NCBI RefSeq assembly: GCF_027943255.1
Contig: NC_072897.1
Span: 26,412,044-26,476,043, forward strand
DNA from: Anastrepha obliqua
Taxonomy: Eukaryota; Arthropoda; Insecta; Diptera; Tephritidae
Direction: 5' to 3'
DNA length: 64,000 nt
A program made the translations under genes and the position numbers. Under the pieces are notes generated by a model, which did not search any database, was not told the DNA's origin, and saw only the letters and a list, made by a program, of their open reading frames with translations. Below are positions 21,092-29,887 of the stretch, piece by piece. Numbering within the stretch: position 1 is the first letter of the stretch; each line of letters starts with the position of its first letter.

Positions 21092-21685
21092 TTAGCAGTT
21101 CTTCAGCAAGATGGCCGAGAGGCCATCCGAGTCAGTTCTCGATGTGGGCTTGAGCTTCATAATACCCTCGACGACATCAGTAACAGATAGGCACAATGTC
21201 CCAAAATTAAGAGGTGAAAAACTACTAGAGACCAAACTAGAATCGAAGTCTAAGTCGGGTTTAAAATTAGAGTAAAAAAAGTCAGCATATAAATTGGCAG
21301 ATTCTATGGCAGAATTTGCATATTTACTATCATAAAAAACATTGTTTGGCACCGTTGTGCAAGACTTTTTTAATTTAATAAATTGCCAAAAGGCCTTCGA
21401 ATCCCAAATAACATTGTTTTCCAAATTCAGGATGTAATTTGTATATAAGAACTTGTTCAAACAATTAAATTCCTTTAAATGGTAGTGAAATGTTGAGTAA
21501 TGCATTGGGTCACCAGACCTTTTATAGAGTTTGGAGAATTTCTTTTTTAGATTCTTTAGATGCCTAAGCCGTTTGTTATGGGGGCGTTCCATGAAAGTAG
21601 TACCAGTTGGTCCTTCAATTTTCTTTATACTTTGGAATTTTGTTGTGTTTGTGACTCTTTGGAAGCATGCCAAAGGGTTTTGCAA
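21092..21685 (-). pseudogene. Non-LTR ORF2, APE-RT linker region
   Basis: A 197-codon open frame with Lys-rich linker sequence and the block VEGIMKLKPTSRTDSDGLSA, equivalent to the SPGPDGI motif at the RT fingers; Pro-Gly is altered to TDSDG. It forms the N-terminal part of the truncated element. Confidence 0.7.
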
Positions 21686-21690
21686 AATTT

Positions 21691-22113
21691 CAATTATTTT
21701 GCAAGTTATTGTTTATTGAATTTTTATGCTAAATTTTTTTCGATAATTTTTATCTTGAAATATATTAGTGATATAAAAAAAAGTTGTTCATAAAAATTAT
21801 AGGGAAAAAGTTGAATTTTCATAATATATTTTTTAAAAAATAAAAAAAGTAATTTTTAGCAAATCTTTTTAAACAATAATTTTTTATTGTTGGTTTTTTA
21901 CTCGAAGTACACTGTGGAATTTTATAAAAAAAAATTTTTATCAAAGTTTGAACCCTTCTTAAAAGATACTGCAAATTATAGAGATGGGTTTTTTTTTGTT
22001 GTCGAGAAATTAATTTTTGAATTTTACACTGCATGACTCGGCCTAGTAGCCGCGCGCGGCAGCTCCCGCAGCATGCTTTATTCTTTACCAATACAGTATA
22101 AAGAACACAGTTT
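21691..22113. other. AT-rich segment left of the 57-bp inverted repeat
   Basis: No gene recognised. Most is A/T runs; a GC-rich island near 22037-22075 contains the palindrome GCCGCGCGCGGC. It could be the outer part of the unfamiliar transposon that follows, or its insertion target; the sequence does not decide. Confidence 0.45.
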
Positions 22114-22170
22114 TACATCATATTTTTTTTTAATATTATTTCAACTTACTAAATTAACATTTTTTATTAA
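22114..22170 (+). repeat. Left 57-bp inverted repeat
   Basis: Begins TACATCATATTTTTTTTT and matches the reverse complement of 23468-23524 at every position, including the nine-base homopolymer. Perfect identity suggests recent transposition or gene conversion. Confidence 0.85.
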
Positions 22171-22207
22171 TATTACTGTTAATTTTTATTAATAGAATTT
22201 TAAATTA

Positions 22208-23149
22208 ATGTTAAAGGGTTTAAAAAGTATTTTTGAAGATATATCTGTAACTACTTATGAAGAAATAATAGAATGCATGATTTGTAGTAAGCCTAAAAAT
22301 GAATGTTATATGAAACAATGTGATCTTTGCCCTGGCTTTCATGAAATTGCTACTGAAATAGAAGAAGCTCTCAAAAAGAGAAATATTATTAATATAACTT
22401 ATCAACTGTGGACTAACACCGATCGTTCTTCTCTAGAAACAATTACGGAGGAGGCGAAAATATTCCTCAACAAAATGAGCAAAGAAGCTGATATCCTTTT
22501 ACTGCATAATTTTGTAGCTAAAGAACAAAGTAACTTTTTAAAAAATCTAAAAACAAATTTGAAAGAAGGGGAATTAATTGTAATTGGGGATTTTTCTGAA
22601 AATTTTACATTTTTAACACAAAATGCAATACAGAGTCATCACTGGAATAACAGCCAAACAACTATTCATCCTTCTGTGATTTATCGACCTGAGCGAGATC
22701 ATAATAATAGTTTGAAATTTGAAAGTTTTGTTTTAATTTCAGAAAGTACTGAGCATAGTACTGAAGCCGTTTATCTTTTTCAATCAAGATTAATTTCTTT
22801 TATTAAAGAGAATTATGGATCAGACAAAATAAAAAAAATTTATTATTTCTCCGATGGTGAAGCATCACAGTATAAAAACAGAAAAAATTTTATCAATTTA
22901 GTCTATCATTTTCAAGATTTTAATATAGAAGCAGAATGGCACTTTTTTGCAACGTCTCATGGAAAAAATGCTTGTGATGGAATTGGTGGTACAATAAAAA
23001 GGTACGTTAGGCGAGAAAGTCTACGAAGACCTGATACTGTACCAATAGCAACTCCTGGAGCATTTTTTAGCATAGTTAAAAACAAATTTGATTCAATTAC
23101 ATTTGACTTTTGTTCCAATGAAGCTTTTGAAGATATAAAAAAGTTCTGA
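22208..23149 (+). CDS. Putative DDE/D-type transposase, family unknown
   Basis: An open 313-aa frame inside the 57-bp inverted repeats. Residues 23-41 carry a C-x2-C...C-x4-C-x2-C cluster, probably zinc-binding. Three spaced acidic motifs suggest an RNase H-fold catalytic triad: D128 in VIGDFSENF, D216 in YFSDGEASQYKN and D257 in SHGKNACDGIGG, with H245 and H251 nearby. I recall the SHGK..CDG.GG.KR string from uncharacterised arthropod and cnidarian proteins, but I cannot name the family. The protein may be N-terminally short relative to relatives. An alternative is a captured, non-transposase nuclease-fold gene. No neighbour shares its frame or repeats. Confidence 0.65.
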   Translation: MLKGLKSIFEDISVTTYEEIIECMICSKPKNECYMKQCDLCPGFHEIATEIEEALKKRNIINITYQLWTNTDRSSLETITEEAKIFLNKMSKEADILLLHNFVAKEQSNFLKNLKTNLKEGELIVIGDFSENFTFLTQNAIQSHHWNNSQTTIHPSVIYRPERDHNNSLKFESFVLISESTEHSTEAVYLFQSRLISFIKENYGSDKIKKIYYFSDGEASQYKNRKNFINLVYHFQDFNIEAEWHFFATSHGKNACDGIGGTIKRYVRRESLRRPDTVPIATPGAFFSIVKNKFDSITFDFCSNEAFEDIKKF

Positions 23150-23467
23150 AGTAAACGATTTTTAACATGCAAAACAATCAGTTGAAAATGAAAAAATTAA
23201 ATGTAAAAAAATGTCTAACTTCAATGATAGTTTATCTTCCGTATTTAATATTTCATAATAATTCTTATCAATTCTAAAATTCTAAATAGAACACAAAAAA
23301 TTTGTTTGATTATATTGAAAAAATGTATACAACTTATGTTATGTATTATTCTATTTTATAATATAGAGAAAGGGAATGGTGGATTAGGCCTACTTTTTTT
23401 TACATTTTTTTTAAAAAACGCACTTGACGTACTGTGCCTCCAGGGTGGTGTGGAAAACGGTATTTAT

Positions 23468-23524
23468 TTAATAAAAAATGTTAATTTAGTAAGTTGAAAT
23501 AATATTAAAAAAAAATATGATGTA
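23468..23524 (-). repeat. Right 57-bp inverted repeat
   Basis: Exact reverse complement of 22114-22170. The LOA-like sequence begins immediately after it at about 23528. Confidence 0.85.
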
Positions 23525-24363
23525 TATGTGAGGTTGAGCTTATAACCCAAGCCCCTCAGTCTGATTGCGGTACGTGCAGCGGCAATTCTGCCTGCTATGT
23601 CTATAGGTACCACATTTAACATTACATTAAGCGCCAGAGTAGGAGTAGTTCGAAGCGCCCCACTGATTCCAATGAGTGCAGACCTCTGGACTCTCTCTAG
23701 CTTTTTAACTGATGTCGTCCTCTCCAGTGAGTTCCACCAGACAGTGAATCCATATAACAGAATTGGCTTTATTATGGTATTGTAGAGTCAGAATACAACT
23801 CTGGGCGAGAGGCCCCACCTTTTGCCAATTGCGCCTTTGCACCCATACAAGGCGATTGTTGCCTTCCTTACTCTCTCCTCAATGTTGGGCTTCCACGTCA
23901 GCTTACTGTCAAGGATTAGACCTAGGTATTTCACCTTGTCAGAAAGCACTAGCGGAGCGCCCCCCATCGATGGGAGATGAGCCCTGGGTATTTTATATTT
24001 CCTCGTGAAAGGGACGAGCTCCGTCTTAAGAGGATTCACCGATAAGCCGCAATCCGCTGTCCATCGAACAACTACGTTCAGATATCCCTGCATTAAATCA
24101 TACAGGGTATCTATAAAATTTCCTCTAACAATTAATACCACATCATCCGCGTAGGCAATCACCCTACAGCCCCTCCTCACCAGCTCCTCAAGCAAGTCAT
24201 TGATAACAATGATCCAGAGGAATGGAGAGAGAACCCCGCCTTGCGGTATGCCTCTGCTCACCTGCCGGCGGAGAGAGACGCCGCCCCACTCTGCCACCAC
24301 CGTTCTGTCGCTGAGCATTCTGTAGATAAACCTGGAAAGGTCGGCTCCGACCCCCAGCCTCAC
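23525..24363 (-). pseudogene. LOA-like RT fragment
   Basis: A 192-codon open minus-strand frame (24363-23788) covers RT palm and thumb: SRGIPQGGVLSPFLW (motif B), IAYADDVVLIV (motif C), LSVNPLKTELVPFTRKYK and VKYLGLILDSKLTW. Out-of-frame thumb-side sequence continues to 23525. The catalytic YADD is intact, but the fingers, motif A, APE and RNase H are missing. It is cut at 24363 by opposite-strand R1 sequence and at 23525 by the 57-bp inverted repeat. Confidence 0.82.
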
Positions 24364-25190
24364 CTCAACTCTGTTGTCTCATCGATTTTGCTGTATGCAA
24401 CTCCAGCATGGGCGGAAGCCACAAATTACAGCTCATATATGAAGTGCACGAAATCTGTGTACCGATTAAGTGCCCAAAGAGTGTGCTGCGCGTTCCCCAC
24501 GGTATCGGAAGACGCCATTATGGTTATATCAGGACTACTCCCAATCAACTTAATGGCAAAATAGTATGCTGAAATTTAGAAAAACAAAGCTACTTCAGAA
24601 CGGGTGACAATACGCAAGCAAGCAAGAGAGCGTAGCCTGCTTTCATGGCAGAATAAATGGAGTTCGTCCCTCAATGGACGCTGGACGTACGGTCTGATTA
24701 CCATAATTTCAAAATGGGTTAACCGTGAACATGTAAAGTTAGATTACTATCTGACCAAAATACTGACAGGACAAGGGGCTTTAAATCCTACTTATAAAGG
24801 TTTAAGCACGAAGACGAGCAGTACTGTTCTCATTGTGCACCAACTGCAGAAGACGCAGAACATGTTTTGTTTGTCTGCCCGCGATTTGCGTTCGAAAGAG
24901 AGGAACTAAGCATTAGAGTGGGTAAGCCAAATACGGCAGACAACCTAGTAGATATTATGATTCAGTCAGAAGAACATTTATCCACTGTTCGTAATGTGGC
25001 AAAAATAGTAATCTCCAAACTGTGTCGCGCTGAACAACAGCGCAGATCTTCATGAAGAGGCAATAGGCTGCTCCCCCTCTCTTGAAGTACTACTTAACGG
25101 TTGTCCCGCGGGAGCGAAACGCAGCTGGGGTGAGTTCTTTGTGGGTGCTTTGTGCTCAATGCTTTGTGCCACCTCCATAAAGAAAAAGGC
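24364..25190 (+). pseudogene. R1-clade ORF2 3' fragment
   Basis: Plus-strand frames give the post-RT region (LLYATPAWAEATNYS, VCCAFPTVSEDAIMVISG), a KW...GRWTYGLI block, a broken HCAP..EDAEHVFFVCPRF-type zinc knuckle near 24830-24890 and the short C-terminus, followed by a 3' UTR to about 25188. It is closely similar to the minus-strand R1 copy at 51541-52430. The RT catalytic region is absent and frameshifts occur near 24564 and 24820. Confidence 0.78.
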
Positions 25191-25269
25191 CAGCCGCACT
25201 ATGTGTGTATATTTGAAGTGAAACTTCTTAATTTCTGGATTAAATTTAAATATTTTAATGAGGATTGAA

Positions 25270-25880
25270 ATGATTTTTTATAAAATGGAAGAGTCCGATG
25301 GAACCATTTAAAAATGCGCTAATGTCGTTGATATGTGAACTCGGAGTTATGTAGATACTCACAATTACTATGTTTTGTTCATTTATCGCACGGCACAGAG
25401 AAATACAAATATCACCGACATCTTCTGCTATAGCTGCATTTTATGTTGACTGACATCACCGGTATCATTTTTGTTGTGGTATGATTATCTTGTTCCGGTT
25501 CCAACATTTTTTCTTTTACACCGGATGATGCAGTTAAAATTCGGTAAACTGATTTCCTCGTCTTCACGCAACCAAGCCTCATGAAAAACTACCAGATTGC
25601 ATTTTTCCGTAACTGGATTCAATACGTCAGTAGCATGAGCACGTAGACTTTGACAATTAAAAGAGTATATCGACAATCCTTCTCTTTGTTCTATAAATTG
25701 AATCATTTGTTGATCAAGAGTTTCCAAACAATTCATCGACAGTCTTCGAAATTCTGCTTGCAATGATGTCATTGTTGTTGATGGTATCCGGCCATGGTAG
25801 AATCTCAAATCATCATTGCGTGAAATTATAAACAATCCATCGAGGGAAGTAACACGTGACGGTGCGACATACACTAGCTA
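25270..25880 (-). pseudogene. Helentron fragment: helicase end plus APE-like endonuclease
   Basis: The minus-strand frame 25874-25485 begins YVAPSRVTSLDGLFI, the C-terminal motif of Helitron helicases (normally YVALSR). After about 60 residues it runs into an APE-like domain (YSFNCQSLRAHA, FHEAWL). After a frame change the domain continues (VIVSIYITPSS) to about 25270. A helicase followed by an endonuclease is the arrangement described for Helentrons, distinct from the canonical Helitron at 28.8-34.1 kb. Rep and most of the helicase are missing. Confidence 0.72.
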
Positions 25881-26071
25881 TTGTGACTGCTTTTTATTGT
25901 ATTGATAGACTATTTCAGACTATGTGCCGCTTTGTGCCTACGTTTTGCATTTATAGTTTTATTGTGATTGAATGCTATTGTAGCTGATCGTCTAGCTATC
26001 GGTACTGCTGTTTTACTAACGACTACGAAGCACCGCACAAAGCGGAGAAAGAAAATAGCTTGTATGCAGCA

Positions 26072-26170
26072 AGCTTATACATTTCGTAACGGGTTTTCAT
26101 AACGGTAGCTCGTGTGTCGCGGCCTTGAAATTATGCTCTGACGCGCGCAAAGAAATTTCACTTCACTTCA
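26072..26170 (+). repeat. Dispersed repeat B, copy 2
   Basis: Matches 5240-5340 in the same orientation at roughly 85% identity by eye, sharing the GTAGCTCGTGTGTCGCGGCCTT-type core (one base different) and the TTTCACTTC end. It lies in otherwise unassigned AT-rich DNA. Confidence 0.7.
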
Positions 26171-26609
26171 AAAAAAACAGAAAGTGGAACCATAAAAACG
26201 TACACAAAGCTGATCGATGGGTGTGCCAAAATTGGGAAGTGTTACTAATGATGCCCCAAATTTTCTCCGAACAGCAATGAGAACAACACCTCCTCTGGAA
26301 CAAAATGTTGCCATTGATATTTTTGCTTACACACTTTTTCACACAATTTTTCATTGTTTAATAAACCAAAGAAAAAAACCAAGAAATGCAAATATTTCAT
26401 TTATCTATAAAAAACATTATTCAACATTTTTTTAAGTTATTTTAACAAAAATTAGAATTTTTCCAAGTTTATTTTGTAAATGATTTCGAAATGTACTGTT
26501 TGGCCACACTGTGTGGTGAGAGAGCAATCAGCTGACACGGTTCTACGGGAATTTTTAAAAATCCTGATATAAAATCTACGATACTACGATACGGAAGGGA
26601 AGTAATTTT
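26171..26609. other. Unassigned AT-rich segment
   Basis: No gene or element end recognised. Open frames here are short and on both strands. Confidence 0.5.
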
Positions 26610-26942
26610 TCATTGACATGGGACTCTCATTAGTTTGATCGTAACAGCTGACAGGGGACTGCGTTTACGTCGGTGACTGTTTGCAGCTTTAGTCCCATCA
26701 TGTGGAGAAGCAACAATAGACACGTTCTTTGATTTGCTTTTCGTATATTTTGCGTTCCTTGCAGGACACTTACATGCAAGGACACAAGCACGAAGGTCAT
26801 TCACCTCAGCAGTTAGCTGTACAAGAGTAGAGGAGACATTAACCTTTTGATGTTTTCGTAATTCATTTACTTCTGCACACAGTTCAATTGTTTGCGAAAT
26901 CAACAACTGCTTATCCTCTTTGAGAGAGTTAATTGAAGCCAT
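26610..26942 (-). CDS. Hypothetical 110-aa protein with coiled-coil N-terminus
   Basis: An ATG-initiated minus-strand frame. Residues 1-50 have heptad-like spacing of Leu/Ile/Val (a probable coiled coil). They are followed by a Cys-containing segment (ACVLACKCPARN) and a basic Lys/Arg/Ser-rich tail (HRRKRS). I do not recognise the family. It could be the N-terminal part of a non-LTR ORF1 or a captured gene fragment; no APE or RT follows downstream. It could also be a chance frame, given the repeat-rich surroundings. Confidence 0.35.
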   Translation of the reverse strand: MASINSLKEDKQLLISQTIELCAEVNELRKHQKVNVSSTLVQLTAEVNDLRACVLACKCPARNAKYTKSKSKNVSIVASPHDGTKAANSHRRKRSPLSAVTIKLMRVPCQ

Positions 26943-27080
26943 ACAAAACTCTGCTAAATTAGCAAGACGGGAAAAGACGGACGAGCTTCAAAAAGGCTAA
27001 TCCCTCTAAGCCTTCTACCAAATTAATAATTCATTAATATCTGAAGAAGTTATATTCAAAAACGAATTCCATCTGACCAC

Positions 27081-27960
27081 CGACACATCAAACTAAGCCT
27101 AACTGCTGTTTTAGAACAATCAGGTAAACCTATTACGTTCGTATCGATATCCTTATGAAAGAGAAGAGGACTACGCTGCAAATGAAAAAGAAATTATTGC
27201 GATAATTTGTACATTGAAAAATCTAAGGAGTTATCTCTACGGTTCTGCCAAAGTAATAATTCACACCGACAACCAGCCCCTTACACTTGCTGTAAGCAAT
27301 AAAAACCATAATGCAAAAATGAAAAAGTGGAAATGCATTTTAGCGGAATATATTATGAAGTCTACTATAAACCTGGTAAAACTAACGTCATGGTAGACGC
27401 TCTTTCAAGACCACCTAAATCTGAAGTAAATGCCATCACAAACAAAACTGAACCAAAAGATGTAATACTAAGAAAGCATCAACGAGCTTATATAAGTAGC
27501 CACGAAAATAAAACTCCAATTGTAAAAAAATACTTTCCCAGCATATACTCCAAAATAGACAAAAAGGTCAAACAGTGCTCAACTGGGGAATCGTCCATAT
27601 ATACATTTGCTCCACAGAGAAAAGCTTTATTCTCACTTCTGTTGGCAAATATTCCAAATATGCACAAGTAAAAATAGTCCCACCCCAAGCAGTAGAGCAC
27701 AGAAAAGACACAATACGTGAAAAATGATTGCATTTGGAATTCCCAAATTTGTTGTAATTGACAATGGGCAATCATTGAATTTCACCTCAATTCCATCGCT
27801 AGGATCAAATGCATATCGAAGTATATGCTACCCCGCCTAACACTAGCATTAAAAACGGGAAAGTGGAGAGATTTCACTCTACTCTGTCCGAAATTATGAG
27901 ATGTTTAAAATCCGACAGCAACAGTTTGACTTTCGAGGAACAACAACTCGACAATTCATG
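27081..27960 (+). pseudogene. Gypsy-class RNase H and integrase remnant
   Basis: Recognisable pieces are EKEIIAII, LYGSAKVIIHTDNQPL (RNase H core), YYKPGKTNVMVDALSRPP (end of RNase H) and, in other frames, VIDNGQSL and KNGKVERFHS of the integrase core. The frames change near 27390, 27671 and 27725, and the zinc-binding part of integrase is not evident. This matches the 17.6/297/gypsy group. Confidence 0.75.
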
Positions 27961-28383
27961 TAAACACTAAGAAAAACCCCTAGAAACAATTTTCGATACT
28001 AGAACTATCACATCCCTTCAATAGAAAGAAAAAAATATTTAATTATACCAAAATGAAAGCATCAACTGACTTTCTTCACATTCATTTACATTCGCATCTA
28101 TCGAATTAAATAAATTTCATGAAATTAAACTAAACTTAATCCTATTAAATTGATTTAATTTGAATATAACTAAAATTCAATCAATACAAATTAATTTAAT
28201 CTGAAAATAATTAGTGTAATCCTTAGCTAATAGAAAAAAATCGAGTAAAATGCCATAGGCTTTTGGTTTTTAGATAATAGGGAAAATCGTAATAAGTGCC
28301 AAAGGCCAACAATAAAAATTTAAAAATTTGTTAAATAACTATAGGTCTATATTTACAACTTTTTTACATTATCTTTACCTCCA

Positions 28384-28770
28384 TTGCTTACGCAGAAGCT
28401 CAAATCATATAACCTTATAACCTTGAAGGACGGGACAGCAAAAATACACGAAGGAATAAAAAACTTTAAAATACAATCGCACAAAATATCGAAATCAACC
28501 ATCCACTACATCCTTTCCTCAACCACGAGACAATCCAAATTCGCACACTCTTTCAAAACTTTTCATTAGATTTTATAGGCTCAGCATGGAAATGAATTCC
28601 TGGGAACCCAGTCCACTATGACTTAGAAATAATTAATAAAAATAATGGAAATTTATTAGAAAATAACGATAGACAAGTTATATTTAACAAATAATTTTAA
28701 AATTAGGTCTTAAATTCAATATAAATTAAAATTGATTAAAGAAGAGCCGATTAATATTGAATACACCTTA
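28384..28770 (+). pseudogene. Possible errantivirus-like envelope remnant, N-terminal side
   Basis: Weak pattern similarity to the envelope region of gypsy-group elements, located directly after integrase as expected. The open part is 28384-28569; the similarity continues in a shifted frame to about 28770. There is no intact fusion peptide or membrane segment here. Identification is by position and a few residues only. Confidence 0.4.
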
Positions 28771-29458
28771 ACCCATATATATATATATATATATAAATTC
28801 AGCCGTTTTTCGCGTTGTGATGAACTTTACGGAGAATGGCTCAACCGATTTTAACCAAACTTTGCCACATTGAAGAGACACATGTGGAGAAGATTTGTAA
28901 CTATGTTTGGTTAAAATCTCCTTTACTTCTTCGTCAACACACAGTATACACGAGGCAGCGTTCTTTTTACGCGTGTGGTTGTATTGTAAACGGTTGCATG
29001 GAGCGTACATTTTACTCACATATGTACAAGTCAATGGAATGCAAACATACATACATATACATACATATATTCATACAGCAGTGGCTGCACGCCTGTATTC
29101 GCATAGAATAGAAACATACAAATTAGCAGGCACAGCTGTAGCTGACTGCCTGCAATAATTAATCGTAACACAATGCTGCTGTGACTAACTTAACACTTTG
29201 CTTAAATACTTCTTCTTTACACCCACACTTCGGGATAATCGAAGCAAAACCATTAGCTCAACGAACCTGAACAGGTCGTCGCTAAAAACGTACTTAAGCA
29301 AAGGCGTTTTCCTAGAAGATTACCAAAAGTTATCAGTAATAGTGCATAGTGAAAGTAAGTGTTAAAACTAACAAGAAAGTGTTTTATTTGGTAAAGTGTT
29401 CAAGTGAAGCAGTTCCCAGGCATCAACCAAAGAGATAAAAAAAGTGCGTCAGAAATAT

Positions 29459-29715
29459 TTAACAGAAGAGATTGTTTTCACATTTTCCAACGATATTTTC
29501 ACGAAAAATTTACAAAATATTATATATATTAATTTTGCAAATGATTGATAACAAGTGAAACAGTGAATAAATGGTGTGAAAAATACACACAAAAGAAATC
29601 GGCCAATATATTTTAATATTTAACAAGTTTTTACTTAAGATATTTAAGAAAAGAGATTGTTTTCACACTTTCCGTAGATATTTTCAAGAAAAATTTCAAA
29701 AATATATATTATTTT
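29459..29715 (+). repeat. Direct repeat in the Helitron leader
   Basis: AGAGATTGTTTTCACA.TTTCC followed by GATATTTTCA.GAAAAATTT occurs at about 29466-29520 and again at about 29655-29710, around 190 bp apart and about 85% identical by eye. It lies in the non-coding leader of RepHel. Confidence 0.7.
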
Positions 29716-29887
29716 TGCTGATTATTTCCCCGTTTCTGTTCTGTGTAATTTTCATTTCAACGCGTGTTCACAGTTCAATTATATTTTTAAAAGACGGCGC
29801 TAACAGTATGTTAATTTGAATTCAAGTTTAAAAACAAGAAAAGTAGCAATCAAGAGCTCAGAGTGACATAAAGAAGACCACAAAGAA

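Larger units (their letters stand above)
19640..21690 (-). mobile_element. 5'-truncated jockey/CR1-like non-LTR element
   Basis: On the minus strand: a linker region between APE and RT (21685-21092), RT fingers and palm (about 21090-20440) and thumb (20439-20155), then a 3' UTR ending in a TAAATAAATAAAT tail at about 19640-19650. RT blocks include FKSGNKNDVSNYRPIS, GVPQGSILGPLLL, a FADDLKIF box at about 20490, and KELGVIFDSKLNF. Breaks near 21092, 20757 and 20440 inactivate it. The APE domain is missing, as in a 5'-truncated insertion. Confidence 0.8.
22114..23524 (+). mobile_element. DNA transposon of unrecognised family with perfect 57-bp inverted repeats
   Basis: 22114-22170 is the exact reverse complement of 23468-23524 (57 of 57 bp), enclosing a single sizeable ORF (22208-23149). 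If the repeat is taken to start at CATCATATTT, both ends are flanked by TA, compatible with a TA target duplication. On the right it abuts a LOA fragment abruptly. On the left the flank is not LOA-like, so the insertion history is not simple. I know no named superfamily that fits both the ORF and these ends. Confidence 0.75.
26990..28770 (+). mobile_element. Decayed Ty3/gypsy-class (errantivirus-like) element, 3' half
   Basis: Plus-strand order: end of RT, RNase H (27150-27380), tether and start of integrase (27327-27671), integrase core (about 27600-27960, with a conserved GKVERFHSTLSEI block near 27855-27895), then a region at 28384-28770 resembling the envelope gene of gypsy-group elements. 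Many stops and frameshifts are present. No 5' LTR, gag or protease is seen. The right side is cut by the Helitron at about 28780. It is a long-dead insect endogenous retroelement. Confidence 0.7.
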
